Part shown: positions 1 through 8,894 of the stretch, one piece after another
Layout of the letters: each line of letters starts with the position of its first letter
Numbering within the stretch: the first letter of the stretch is position 1
DNA from: JBFLYZ01 sp040756415
GTDB lineage: Bacteria > Bacteroidota > Bacteroidia > JADZBD01
Length of the DNA: 64,000 nucleotides
Direction: 5' to 3'
NCBI GenBank assembly: GCA_040756415.1
Contig: JBFLYZ010000008.1
Location: forward strand, 19,124 to 83,123
Program-made: the position numbers and the translations under genes
Notes under the pieces: model-generated
Seen by the model: only the letters and a program-made list of their open reading frames with translations
The model's database searches: none
Told to the model about the DNA's origin: nothing

Positions 1-2156
1 GCTTTTTGCAGACCAAGTTCCCCGGGGAGAAGCGCTTCTCGCTCGAAGGGGCCGAGGCGCTTGTGCCCGCCCTGGATATGGTGATAGAGAAGGGCGCATC
101 GCTGGGAATAGAGGAGTTCGTGATGGGTATGGCGCACAGGGGCCGGCTCAACGTGCTGGCCAATATCATGGGCAAGACCTATGAAGATATTTTCTCCGAG
201 TTTGAAGGAAAGGAATTCGAGGAATCGCTCTTCGATGGAGATGTGAAATACCACCAGGGCTATTCGGCCAATATCGTTACCAGCGAGGGCCGCAAGGTGC
301 ACCTGAGCCTTACGCCCAACCCCTCGCATCTCGAAACGGTCGATGGTATCGCGGAAGGGATATCGAGGGCGAAGATCGATCGTACGCACAAGGGAGACCT
401 CGGTAAATTATGCCCCATTCTCATTCATGGCGATGCGGCCGTTGCAGCGCAGGGTATCGTTTATGAGGTAATACAGATGTCGAACCTGGACGCCTACCGT
501 ACCGGGGGCACCATACACCTGGTCATCAATAACCAGGTGGGGTTCACGACCAATTACCTCGATGCGCGCTCTTCCACCTATTGCACAGATATCGCCAAAG
601 TGATCCTCTCGCCCGTGTTTCACGTGAATGGCGATGATATCGAGGCGGTGGTGCATACCGTGCAACTGGCCATGGAATTCAGGCAGACCTTCCAGCGCGA
701 TGTCTTCATCGATATCCTCTGCTATCGTAAATACGGGCACAACGAAGGCGATGAGCCCCGTTTCACGCAGCCCCTGCTGTACAAGGCCATTGCATCGCAT
801 CCCAACCCGAGGCAGATCTATATCGAAAAGCTCGAGAAAGAGAATATCATCACCGGTGAGGATGCCCGGCAGATCGAGAAAGAGTTCCGCGATACCCTGA
901 ACGAACGGCTGAACGAGGCCAAGCAGATCCGCAAGACCAGGGTCACCTCCTTTCTGGAAGGATCCTGGAAGGGATTGCGCCTTGCCCGCGAGGAGGATTT
1001 TGAGGCGTCTCCCGATACTTCGGTCGACAAAAAGACCCTCTTATCCATAGGCCGGAAAATTACCGAAGTGCCGAAGGACAAAAAGTTCTTCAACAAAATG
1101 GAAAAGTTGTTCAATGACCGCAGGGCCATGCTCGAAGGCGAAGGCCGCCTGGATTGGGCTATGGCCGAGCTGCTGGCCTATGGCACTTTGCTGCAGGAAG
1201 GGCACCCGGTGCGCTTCAGCGGCCAGGACGTGGAGCGCGGCACTTTTTCGCACCGCCACGCGGTCATTAAGCTGGAGGACAGCGAAGAGGAATATATACC
1301 CCTGGCGCAACTGGAGCAGGGCGATGCCCGGTTCATGATCTATAACTCGCATTTGTCAGAATACGGTGTGCTCGCCTTCGAATACGGATATGCCATGGCC
1401 TCTCCCCAGTCGCTGGTGATCTGGGAGGCGCAGTTCGGAGACTTTGGCAACTGCGCCCAGGTGGTGATCGACCAGTATATCAGCGCGGCTGAGGACAAAT
1501 GGAGGCGTATGAACGGCATCTGTCTTTTTCTGCCGCACGGATACGAAGGCCAGGGCGCTGAACATTCCAGCGGACGCATGGAGCGTTTCCTCACCTTATG
1601 CGCGGAGAACAATATGTATGTGATCAATGCCACCACACCGGCCAATTTTTTTCACGCTATACGCAGGCAGTTGAAGGTGCCGTTCAGGAAACCCCTGATC
1701 GCGTTCACGCCCAAGAGCCTGCTCCGGCACCCGCAATGCGTTTCGCGATGGGATGAGTTCGCAGCGGGAGGCTTCAGCGAGGTATACGATGATCTGTCCG
1801 CTGACCCGTCCAGGGTGAGCCGCCTGGTGTTCTGCAACGGCAAGATCTATTATGAGCTGATGGCTAAAAAGCAGGAATTAAAGAACGGATCGGTGGCCAT
1901 TGTAAGGATAGAGCAGTTGTACCCCTTTCCGGCAAAGAAGATAAAAGCCATACTGGCCCGGTACAGGAAGGCAAAAGAATACCTCTGGGTGCAGGAAGAG
2001 CCCGAGAACATGGGCGCCTGGAGCTACCTGCTGCGCACCTTCCGCGATGTGCCCTTGCGCTGCATAGCGCGCCCCGAAAGCGCCAGCCCGGCCACCGGCT
2101 CGAAGAAGCAGAGCGAGAAGCAGCAAAAGGAGATCGTGGATAAAACATTTTCATAA
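1..2156 (+). CDS. sucA: 2-oxoglutarate dehydrogenase E1 component (5' partial)
   Basis: E1 subunit of the 2-oxoglutarate dehydrogenase complex, the thiamine-diphosphate-dependent decarboxylase of the TCA cycle. The reading frame is open to the window edge (first whole codon at base 3), so the N-terminus lies outside. About 717 codons are present, against roughly 900-930 residues for the family. Visible signatures are FPGEKRFSLEG followed by MGMAHRGRLNVL near the edge, the HGDAAVAAQG and HNEGDEPRF stretches of the cofactor region, and the C-terminal VQEEPENMGAWSYL typical of E1o. The TTG at base 6 is an internal Leu codon, not a start. sucB follows after 11 bases, so the two are co-transcribed. 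Identity is secure from these motifs and from the E2 gene next door. Confidence 0.96.
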   Translation, partial: FLQTKFPGEKRFSLEGAEALVPALDMVIEKGASLGIEEFVMGMAHRGRLNVLANIMGKTYEDIFSEFEGKEFEESLFDGDVKYHQGYSANIVTSEGRKVHLSLTPNPSHLETVDGIAEGISRAKIDRTHKGDLGKLCPILIHGDAAVAAQGIVYEVIQMSNLDAYRTGGTIHLVINNQVGFTTNYLDARSSTYCTDIAKVILSPVFHVNGDDIEAVVHTVQLAMEFRQTFQRDVFIDILCYRKYGHNEGDEPRFTQPLLYKAIASHPNPRQIYIEKLEKENIITGEDARQIEKEFRDTLNERLNEAKQIRKTRVTSFLEGSWKGLRLAREEDFEASPDTSVDKKTLLSIGRKITEVPKDKKFFNKMEKLFNDRRAMLEGEGRLDWAMAELLAYGTLLQEGHPVRFSGQDVERGTFSHRHAVIKLEDSEEEYIPLAQLEQGDARFMIYNSHLSEYGVLAFEYGYAMASPQSLVIWEAQFGDFGNCAQVVIDQYISAAEDKWRRMNGICLFLPHGYEGQGAEHSSGRMERFLTLCAENNMYVINATTPANFFHAIRRQLKVPFRKPLIAFTPKSLLRHPQCVSRWDEFAAGGFSEVYDDLSADPSRVSRLVFCNGKIYYELMAKKQELKNGSVAIVRIEQLYPFPAKKIKAILARYRKAKEYLWVQEEPENMGAWSYLLRTFRDVPLRCIARPESASPATGSKKQSEKQQKEIVDKTFS

Positions 2157-2167
2157 AAATACCGCCC

Positions 2168-3388
2168 ATGGCACTGATCGAGATAAAAGTTCCCAGCCCG
2201 GGAGAATCCATTACCGAGGTTACCATATCGCGCTGGCTGAAGCAGGATGGCGATTACGTGGAAAAGGACGAGGAGATCGCGGAGATCGACTCGGACAAAG
2301 CCACCCTGACCATTTCCGCTGAGGCTTCGGGTGCGCTGAAGATACACGCCAGGGAAGGCGAAGTGGTAAAGGTGGGCAGTGTTGCCTGCAGTATTGACAC
2401 GGCTGTAAAGGGAGAGAAAAAAGCGGGGCCCGAGAAGAAGGCGGAGCCCAGGGCCCAGAAGAAAGAAGAGGTGAAGGCGGAGGTGAAGACGGCCCCTGCC
2501 GAAAGCGTTCATGCTACTCCGCTGGCCAAAAAGATCATGGAGGAAAATAAGATCGCGCAGAAGATCAACGGAACCGGTGAAGGCGGCAAGATCACCAAAT
2601 CGGACGTGCTGAAGGCGATGAGCAAAGGTTTTGGTGGCGAGAAAGGCTTCGGAGGAACGCGCGATACCGAGCGGCAGAAAATGTCGGCCCTGCGCAAAAA
2701 GCTTTCACAAAGGCTGGTGGCGGTAAAGAACCAAACGGCCATGCTGACGACCTTTAACGAGATCGACATGAGCCGCATCTATGAGCTGCGCGCCAGGTAT
2801 AACCCGGTGATGGAAAAGAAGTTCGGCACCAAGCTGGGCTTTATGAGCTTTTTCACCAAGGCGGTGTGCGAGGCGCTCCAGCTTTTTCCCGCTGTCAATG
2901 CCATGATTGACGGGGAAGAGGTCGTGTATCACAGGTATTGCGATATAGGGATTGCCGTAAGCGCGCCCAAGGGCCTGGTGGTGCCCGTGGTGCGTAACGC
3001 GGAGACGCTGGGATTGGCGGAGATCGAGATGCGGATAAAAGAGCTGGCGGTGAAGGCGCGTGAGAATAAGATCACGCTCGAGGACATGGAGGGCGGCACC
3101 TTTACGATCACGAACGGTGGTGTTTTCGGGTCGATGATGTCCACGCCCATCATCAACCCGCCTCAAAGCGCCATACTGGGCATGCATAACGTGATCGAGC
3201 GCCCGGTTGCGCATAACGGGCAGGTGCTTATCCGGCCTATGATGTATGTGGCGCTTTCGTACGATCACCGCATCATCGATGGCCGCGAGTCGGTGGGCTT
3301 TTTGGTCAAGGTTAAAGAGATGTGCGAGCAGCCGGAAAAAATGCTTTTTGGCGGGAAAGATCCCCAGGAAGTGCTGCTGGGATTATAA
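2168..3388 (+). CDS. sucB: 2-oxoglutarate dehydrogenase E2, dihydrolipoyl succinyltransferase
   Basis: E2 core of the 2-oxoglutarate dehydrogenase complex, transferring succinyl groups from lipoamide to CoA. At 406 residues it has family length. A lipoyl domain fills about residues 1-80 with the lipoylated Lys in DSDKATLT. An Ala/Lys/Glu-rich linker follows (about 80-115), then a peripheral-subunit-binding domain (HATPLAKKIMEENKI ... GEGGKITKSDVL). The catalytic domain ends with the active-site motif YDHRIIDG near residue 365. It begins 11 bases after sucA, and its TAA is followed directly by the ATG of the DAHP synthase gene, so all three appear to form one transcript. Only one lipoyl domain is present, which is usual for E2o. 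Confidence 0.97.
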   Translation: MALIEIKVPSPGESITEVTISRWLKQDGDYVEKDEEIAEIDSDKATLTISAEASGALKIHAREGEVVKVGSVACSIDTAVKGEKKAGPEKKAEPRAQKKEEVKAEVKTAPAESVHATPLAKKIMEENKIAQKINGTGEGGKITKSDVLKAMSKGFGGEKGFGGTRDTERQKMSALRKKLSQRLVAVKNQTAMLTTFNEIDMSRIYELRARYNPVMEKKFGTKLGFMSFFTKAVCEALQLFPAVNAMIDGEEVVYHRYCDIGIAVSAPKGLVVPVVRNAETLGLAEIEMRIKELAVKARENKITLEDMEGGTFTITNGGVFGSMMSTPIINPPQSAILGMHNVIERPVAHNGQVLIRPMMYVALSYDHRIIDGRESVGFLVKVKEMCEQPEKMLFGGKDPQEVLLGL

Positions 3389-4495
3389 ATGGGAAATACG
3401 CTTCACATACTTCCGCTTCAGAGCTGGCTTCCGCACGGCCGTCCGCTCATTATCAGCGGCCCCTGCGGTGCCGAAAGCGAACGGCAGGTAATGGAAACGG
3501 CCGAAGGTATCGCACGGTCGGGGCGGGTAACGGTATTCCGTTCGGGCATCTGGAAACCGCGGACGCGTCCCAACTCCTTCGAGGGTGTTGGTGAAAAAGG
3601 CCTGGCCTGGCTGCAGCGGGTCAAAAAGGAATTCGGGCTGCTGACCACGGTGGAGGTAGCCAATGCCGAGCATGTTGAGCTGGCTCTCCGCTATGGCATA
3701 GATATACTTTGGATAGGCGCGCGCACCACGGTCAACCCCTTCTCCGTGCAGGAGATCGCAGACGCGCTGAAAGGGCGGGATGTGCCTGTTATGGTGAAGA
3801 ACCCTCTCCATCCTGACCTGCAGTTGTGGCTGGGCGCGCTGGAGCGTATCCATCATGCCGGCATCAGGCGGCTTATTGCCGTTCACCGCGGATTCTACTC
3901 TCCCTCGTCAGCTCAATACCGCAATGCCCCGCTATGGGAAATACCCATCGAGCTGAAGACCCTTCAGCCGGAGCTGCCCCTGGTTTGCGATCCCAGCCAT
4001 ATCTGCGGCCGTACCGACCTGCTTCAGCAGGTGGCTCAGAAAGCGCTCGACCTGAACATGGATGGGCTGATGATAGAATCGCATATTCACCCCGGGCAGG
4101 CGCTGAGCGATGCGCGGCAGCAGGTCACACCGGTGCAGTTGACCGAACTGCTCGGAAAGCTGATCGTGCGTGAGGCGAGCTCCGATGATGTCGCTTTCGC
4201 CAACCAGCTCCAGCTTTTACGTGGCATGATCGATGGCATTGATGAAGACCTGCTGAACATTCTGCAAAAGCGCATGGAAGTGATCGAAAAGATAGGGGAG
4301 TACAAGCGCGACAACCACGTGACGATCTTCCAGCTCGAACGCTGGCAGGAGATCCTGCGCACGCGCACGGCCTCGGGACTGCTGAAAGGCATGAGCAGCG
4401 ATTTCATTGAGAAGATATGCGTGCTGCTGCACAAGGAATCGATCAGGAGGCAAACCGAGGTGATGAATACGGCCACCGAGAAGAAAAAGCCTTAG
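3389..4495 (+). CDS. bifunctional DAHP synthase / chorismate mutase
   Basis: Fusion enzyme of aromatic amino acid synthesis. The N-terminal part (about residues 1-265) condenses phosphoenolpyruvate with erythrose 4-phosphate. Motifs are ISGPCGAES, FRSGIWKPRTRPNSFEGVG, WIGARTTVNPF, VMVKNPLHPD and CDPSHICGR. The C-terminal part (about 280-360) is an AroQ-type chorismate mutase (RGMIDGIDEDLLNILQKRM, then an EKIGEYKR helix). This domain order is typical of Bacteroidota; the mutase probably also acts in feedback control. The ATG follows the sucB stop with no spacer, so translation is likely coupled. The TAG stop overlaps the stop of the convergent CotH gene. Linking TCA genes to the shikimate entry step is unusual but need not be functional. 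Confidence 0.94.
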   Translation: MGNTLHILPLQSWLPHGRPLIISGPCGAESERQVMETAEGIARSGRVTVFRSGIWKPRTRPNSFEGVGEKGLAWLQRVKKEFGLLTTVEVANAEHVELALRYGIDILWIGARTTVNPFSVQEIADALKGRDVPVMVKNPLHPDLQLWLGALERIHHAGIRRLIAVHRGFYSPSSAQYRNAPLWEIPIELKTLQPELPLVCDPSHICGRTDLLQQVAQKALDLNMDGLMIESHIHPGQALSDARQQVTPVQLTELLGKLIVREASSDDVAFANQLQLLRGMIDGIDEDLLNILQKRMEVIEKIGEYKRDNHVTIFQLERWQEILRTRTASGLLKGMSSDFIEKICVLLHKESIRRQTEVMNTATEKKKP

Positions 4496-6585
4496 CCGGC
4501 CTTCATGATCCGCCTGGTGATCACAGTGCCGCCCGAGGTGATCTTCAGCAGGTACATGCCTTCGGGCAGCGCATAGCCGTCCAGATCAACCCCAATAACC
4601 TGCTCCCCCGCGCCATACGCTTTTGCCGGGACCATCGCTACCAGTTCACCGAGGGCGTTCAGGACCTCTATCCTGATCTCCGCTCCGCGGTCAAGGAAGA
4701 GCTCAATGATAATCGAAGAGCCGAACGGATTGGGGTAAACACTGACCTGGTTGGCTGCAACGGGCCCTGATTCGGGCATGCCGATACTGTAGCAGTTGCC
4801 CGGTATGTTCGCGTCCAGCCAGTTCCAGCGGCTGGTGATCCATTGCTTCAGGTTGTTGATTTCGCCCTGGTAGGTGGCCGGAGTGGCCGGATTCGGCCAT
4901 ACGTAAGTGCCCAGTATGGGCCATTGAACGAAGTTGCGCTGCTGGCCCTCGCCCAGGTACGCGGCCATCGAGTCGATATAGCCGTGCAGCGCAGAAATGC
5001 TCAGCATATTCGTCTTGAAGTACTCCCACTGGCAACGCAGCTTATTGGTAAAATTGCTATCCTGGAGCAGGCGGTCCCACCAGAAGGGCACCTGCCAGTT
5101 ATCGCCCGGGCATACCGCTCCAAAATCATAAGCCCATCCGCTGGGGTTGCTTCCACCGCAATAATTGGCGTTATACCAGGCAATATCGTAATCCCATACG
5201 GGGCCGATCTTCAGCTTGCCACCGCTGCTGGCCTTGTTCTTATGCAGGTAAGTGCTGATGCGGTAGCCGTCCACGTTTTTGGAAAGCTCGTTGACCAGGA
5301 AATAATCGATGAAGGAGTAGGTACTGATGTATTTGCGGTATCCTGTGGCGGTGTCGGTAAAATTAGGGCCGGCCAGCACGTCTTCAAAACTGTCTACATA
5401 GGCCTGGATGTAATTCTTCTGCTGGGCGGTGATGAGCAGGTCGCTGGGGTAATCGTATAAGAAATCGATGGAAGCGCTGGTGTTATAAGGCGGTGGGTAA
5501 GGCGAGCTCCAGTACCCGTTGCCGTTGCCGGTGAACTTGTCGATCTTGATGATATACCCACCGGTGAGCGAATCGCCCGCGTTATCGTTTGTGTCGAGCC
5601 GCGATATATTCACCCGGTTGTTATCGCGCTTGATCTTTTCCATAAGAATATAAACGCCCTTATACTGCCCGTTGATCACCAGCTCCACATGCTGCGTGCG
5701 CGCTGCATAATGGTTCATGTTGTTCGAGATCCAGTATGAAAGCGTATTGCGCAACAGGGTCTTATCGGTATAGTTGGCGTTCAGTATCCAGTCGTGCTCC
5801 CTGGGCATGCCCAGCAGGGAAGAGTCGATCTGCATGCCGGTACTGTCAACGGTTTCGAAACCGTAGGATTTTTTCGGGAACATCTGCGAGCTGCTGCCGC
5901 GTATCTCGATGGCTATCTTGCCGTTGTAATGATTGAAAGGGTCGCTCACGTAATTGCGCACATTGGGGCCGTTGTAGATGATGCCCATGTCGCATACGAT
6001 CTTCGGCTCATCGGGTATGGCCTGGCTGTTGGTATTGATGACCACGATAGGCAGGTTGGACGAGGTGAAGAGCAGAAGGGGCACCGCGGGATTGTTCCCG
6101 AACGTAATGTTCCAGTTGATCAGGTTGCCCTGGTCAGCGAAAGGGTACGTGTCCAGGATGTGCAGCCTCCAGGTTCCGTTGCCGTTCTGGCCGTTATTGA
6201 TCAGCCCGATATCGCCCATGGGCTTGAACGTACCGGTGAAGGGAGGGCTGCCCGATGTGATGGATGAAGTGGCGTTGTTCCTGAAGCAGGTGTTGGTGAA
6301 GTCGTCTCCTCCGCCACCCGCGGCTGATACGAGCAGGATCTCGGTGCCGTCAGGCGCAACAAGGGAAATATCCAGGTCCGAGTCCCAGGTATGCGTGGCG
6401 TTGATGCAGACCGATTCCAGCCCGAAATTGGCGGTGTCCAAGGGCGAGGTAAGGCCCGATACGTTGATGTTGAAATAAACATCGTTTCCGTCATCCGGGA
6501 TGCTGCCGCCCGTACCGCTGAAGGTTTGCGTGAAGCAGGCAGGGCTCATGAGCAGCAGGCCGGTAAAAGCAGTGAAGAATCTCAT
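4492..6585 (-). CDS. CotH kinase family protein with P-domain and T9SS sorting domain
   Basis: Secreted 697-residue protein. A signal peptide (about 1-19) precedes a proprotein-convertase P-like beta-sandwich (about 25-170; features THTWDSDLDISLVAPDGT and NGTWRLHILDTYP). A CotH protein-kinase-like domain follows (about 190-590). Its visible motifs are EIRGSSSQMFPKKSYGFE near 225, a DWILNANYTDKTLLRN segment, YKGVYILMEKIKRD, and GPVWDYDIAWYN near 463 that probably carries the catalytic/metal Asp. The last 85 residues are a T9SS type A sorting domain (VSVYPNPF ... LPEGMYLLKI). CotH proteins are kinases in spore coats; in Bacteroidota the substrates are unknown. Its stop codon overlaps that of the convergent DAHP synthase gene. 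The ATG is chosen for its signal peptide. Confidence 0.9.
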   Translation of the reverse strand: MRFFTAFTGLLLMSPACFTQTFSGTGGSIPDDGNDVYFNINVSGLTSPLDTANFGLESVCINATHTWDSDLDISLVAPDGTEILLVSAAGGGGDDFTNTCFRNNATSSITSGSPPFTGTFKPMGDIGLINNGQNGNGTWRLHILDTYPFADQGNLINWNITFGNNPAVPLLLFTSSNLPIVVINTNSQAIPDEPKIVCDMGIIYNGPNVRNYVSDPFNHYNGKIAIEIRGSSSQMFPKKSYGFETVDSTGMQIDSSLLGMPREHDWILNANYTDKTLLRNTLSYWISNNMNHYAARTQHVELVINGQYKGVYILMEKIKRDNNRVNISRLDTNDNAGDSLTGGYIIKIDKFTGNGNGYWSSPYPPPYNTSASIDFLYDYPSDLLITAQQKNYIQAYVDSFEDVLAGPNFTDTATGYRKYISTYSFIDYFLVNELSKNVDGYRISTYLHKNKASSGGKLKIGPVWDYDIAWYNANYCGGSNPSGWAYDFGAVCPGDNWQVPFWWDRLLQDSNFTNKLRCQWEYFKTNMLSISALHGYIDSMAAYLGEGQQRNFVQWPILGTYVWPNPATPATYQGEINNLKQWITSRWNWLDANIPGNCYSIGMPESGPVAANQVSVYPNPFGSSIIIELFLDRGAEIRIEVLNALGELVAMVPAKAYGAGEQVIGVDLDGYALPEGMYLLKITSGGTVITRRIMKAG

Positions 6586-6640
6586 TGGGGTGGTATTGCC
6601 TGAGTAAAATTACTAAATACTTAACAGGAAACCGCGAAAT

Positions 6641-6671
6641 AAAAAAGCTCCTGTGAAACAGGAGCTTTTTT
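6641..6671 (-). terminator. rho-independent terminator
   Basis: An A-run, AGCTCCTG, a short loop, CAGGAGCT and a T-run form a nearly perfect hairpin with a T-tract on either strand. It lies 16 bases past the stop of the minus-strand gene that ends at 6687 and before the start of the CotH gene, so it most likely ends the former transcript. Confidence 0.85.
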
Positions 6672-6686
6672 AAAAATGATCGCAGA

Positions 6687-7631
6687 TCAATGCCCGACCG
6701 TAAATGTTCCTCCGGCCAGCACCTGCCCGTTCTTATCGGTAACAGAGTAAAAATAATTCCCCAGCTTGAAAGAAGAAACAGGGATAAGCGCCTTTTTATC
6801 GTTCATGGGATAAACGCCTGCGGTGCGGCCGATACCGTCATAAATGATCACGCGGGCAGCATTCTCTGTTTCGGCTGTTATGCTTATGCTCTCCAAGGCG
6901 GGGTTCGGAAATGCGCTGACCAGCGTTTGTATGCCGCTCGCATCCTGGATGCCGGTCCAGCCGGTAAGCGCCACCTGGTCGGCCCACAGCGTGCTGCCGG
7001 GCTGGGGGGCATACAGGCTGCTCGAAGAGAAGGAAAGATGCATGCTGTCGGGGAACATGTTCATGAACGCGGGGTAATAGAAAATAGGCACCCCGAAGTT
7101 TTGATACGAAGTGGAAGCCGGAATAGGTATAGCCATATCACCGATGATATCGCGGGACGAGCCGTTCCACCTGGTCAGTTCGATGTAGCACCATGCGGTA
7201 TCTACTCCCGAAGGCGTATACTTTGCCGCAAAGCTGATATTGGATGGGCGGCCGGTAAAAGGTATCCGGTCCTTAAGCGAAATGCTGGGCGTGGTGACGA
7301 TCGATCCCTGGAAAGCGAAACCCAGCGTATTAGGGATAGAGCTGGTATCCGGGTTATAGGCCAGGGTTACCGTAACGAGCCGCAGCGAATAAGTGCCTGC
7401 ATAGTTATCAGGTGTAGGGGCCTTGAAGGCCGAAGTGGGGTTCGGGTTGGGGTTCGGAAAGGTAAGTACTGGCGAGGCGAAGGTGTTTGCCGTGATCCAG
7501 GTGGTGGGTTCTTCGGGCTGCTGCAGGGTAGGGTTTACGGCCCAGGTTTCAAATCCCGCGTTGGTCTGCGCGGCAGCAGGAGCTGCCCATGTGCCTGCGA
7601 TCAATAGTACGCCAAGTAGATTCTTTTTCAT
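6687..7631 (-). CDS. T9SS-sorted secreted protein, possible carbohydrate-binding-like domain
   Basis: Secreted protein of 314 residues. The start is set at the ATG of MKKNLLGVLLIAG, which gives a proper signal peptide (about 1-20); a longer frame upstream adds only 23 implausible residues. The central region (about 20-225) is a beta-rich domain with NAGFETWAVNP at its start and ADQVALTGW at its end. This resembles the PCMD-type beta-sandwich of Bacteroidota surface proteins, but I cannot assign it firmly. Residues about 233-314 form a T9SS type A sorting domain (VSAFPNPALESISI ... KLGNYFYSVTD). It sits between two other T9SS cargo genes on the same strand and has its own terminator. No enzymatic residues are recognisable. 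Confidence 0.8.
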   Translation of the reverse strand: MKKNLLGVLLIAGTWAAPAAAQTNAGFETWAVNPTLQQPEEPTTWITANTFASPVLTFPNPNPNPTSAFKAPTPDNYAGTYSLRLVTVTLAYNPDTSSIPNTLGFAFQGSIVTTPSISLKDRIPFTGRPSNISFAAKYTPSGVDTAWCYIELTRWNGSSRDIIGDMAIPIPASTSYQNFGVPIFYYPAFMNMFPDSMHLSFSSSSLYAPQPGSTLWADQVALTGWTGIQDASGIQTLVSAFPNPALESISITAETENAARVIIYDGIGRTAGVYPMNDKKALIPVSSFKLGNYFYSVTDKNGQVLAGGTFTVGH

Positions 7632-7736
7632 AAATATCAGGGTTTGGTTTAAGCTTGGTTTAACACAGTCAAAATTGCTATAAATCTCGCAACCGGCCAA
7701 ATTTAATTTGAAGGATTCTTACGCGCACAAAATGAA

Positions 7737-7764
7737 GAACGCCCTTCCGGGGGAAGGGCGTTCT
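7737..7764 (-). terminator. hairpin terminator downstream of a T9SS gene
   Basis: GAACGCCCTTCC, loop GGG, GGAAGGGCGTTC: a 12-bp perfect stem 19 bases past the stop of the gene ending at 7783. On the minus strand the tail after the stem is only moderately T-rich, so it may be a weak terminator or an RNA 3' stabiliser. Confidence 0.6.
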
Positions 7765-7782
7765 CAATGTAAAATGAATAGC

Positions 7783-8835
7783 TTAGTGCGCCACGCTGAA
7801 CCTGCCCATGCCAAGGAAAGCACCGCTGGCAGCGCTCACGCGGAAGAAATAGATCCCTGCCGACAGCGTGGAAACATCGGCAGAAAGCAGGTCGCCAGTT
7901 ACGCTGAGTGCAGCCACCACCTGGCCGGCAGCGTCAAGTATCTCCACTTTTTCGGCCTCCACTTTCGAGAGGTCGAAACGCACCTGGCCGCTGGCCGGGT
8001 TGGGAAACACAATGATGTTGTTGTAAACAGCCGGCTCGGAATAACCCCCCGGTGCAGGCGTGGCCTGCAGCCAGTTTACACCGTCAATGGTTCCGTCCAG
8101 GGCGCTGTCCATTTCAACAAGCGGAAAGCCTACCCCGTCAGCCCACCAGGCGAAATGATAGTTCGTGTCGGCATTTGCCTGCAGCATCTGCCATCCCGGA
8201 GGGAAGATGGCGTGCGCCCAGATGGTGTCGTATGTTCTCCGGTAATCTTTCTGGCGCAGGGACGGGAACATGCCCAGGGGAGTGGTAACATTGCCCCAGC
8301 CGTCTACCATGCAGGTTTTAATGGTCGTGCTCTTGATGCGGATGGAGTCGGCTCCCGGTATCTGGGTAAAGGGCATGGTGATGGTCACCACTGACGTGTT
8401 GTTGTACGTTGTATTGTAGGTGCTCGGGAACGCGATCATCTGGTCATCGGGATTAAACTCCGCGGCCATTGGTCCCAGGCCGAAATCACCGTACTGACCC
8501 ATGGCAAACAGGCCGTTGCTTTGATTGTTCAGGTAAGCGTAGGCGTTCTGCGATCCGAATTGAACGGCCAGGTTAGCCCCGGGGAAGGACGATCCGTATG
8601 GGGTCCAGTTCGGATTGGTGAAGAGCAGCGTGTCGACCACGTGTTGCTGCATAGCGGCCAGGTTCCAGCTTACATTGGCTCCAGAAGGGCCCGGGCCCAC
8701 GGTAGGATTGGTGTCAGCGGCCTGCCTGATCACGGTATTCACTCCGGCAACATCCCACTGGTCGACCGTGATCTGGGCGAAGGAGGAGGCTCCGGCAAAA
8801 AGCATTGCGCTTAAAGTCAGTAAATGTTTTTTCAT
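7783..8835 (-). CDS. T9SS-sorted secreted protein of unknown function
   Basis: Exported protein of 350 residues. It begins with a clear signal peptide (MKKHLLTLSAMLFAGASSFAQ, here given only to identify the cut near residue 20). The middle section (about 22-255) is a beta-rich domain with no motif I recognise, starting ITVDQWDVAGVNTVIRQA and including a GPGPSGANVSWNLAA segment. The final 85 residues form a T9SS type A sorting domain (NIIVFPNPASGQVRFDLS ... LSAGIYFFRV). A strong promoter lies upstream: TTG, 20 bp, TACCTTTG. The gene is followed by a hairpin and then by another T9SS cargo gene in the same direction. The function is unknown; T9SS export to the cell surface or medium is well supported. 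Confidence 0.82.
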   Translation of the reverse strand: MKKHLLTLSAMLFAGASSFAQITVDQWDVAGVNTVIRQAADTNPTVGPGPSGANVSWNLAAMQQHVVDTLLFTNPNWTPYGSSFPGANLAVQFGSQNAYAYLNNQSNGLFAMGQYGDFGLGPMAAEFNPDDQMIAFPSTYNTTYNNTSVVTITMPFTQIPGADSIRIKSTTIKTCMVDGWGNVTTPLGMFPSLRQKDYRRTYDTIWAHAIFPPGWQMLQANADTNYHFAWWADGVGFPLVEMDSALDGTIDGVNWLQATPAPGGYSEPAVYNNIIVFPNPASGQVRFDLSKVEAEKVEILDAAGQVVAALSVTGDLLSADVSTLSAGIYFFRVSAASGAFLGMGRFSVAH

Positions 8836-8863
8836 GAAGTGTAGTTTTGGTTTTTAGGGATGG

Positions 8864-8894
8864 CAAAGGTAGGAAATATTCGTTTCACGGCCAA
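8864..8894 (-). promoter_or_regulatory. promoter, TTG-N20-TACCTTTG
   Basis: On the minus strand TTG (8894-8892) is followed after 20 bp by TACCTTTG (8871-8864), matching the Bacteroidota -33/-7 pattern TTG-N17-23-TAnnTTTG. The start codon at 8835 lies 28 bases downstream. The -33 element begins next to the stop codon of the upstream ABC exporter gene. Confidence 0.75.

Noticed and set aside
6..8. TTG as the start codon of sucA
   Set aside because: The frame is open to the window edge and the E1 family has about 200 more N-terminal residues; this TTG is an internal Leu codon.
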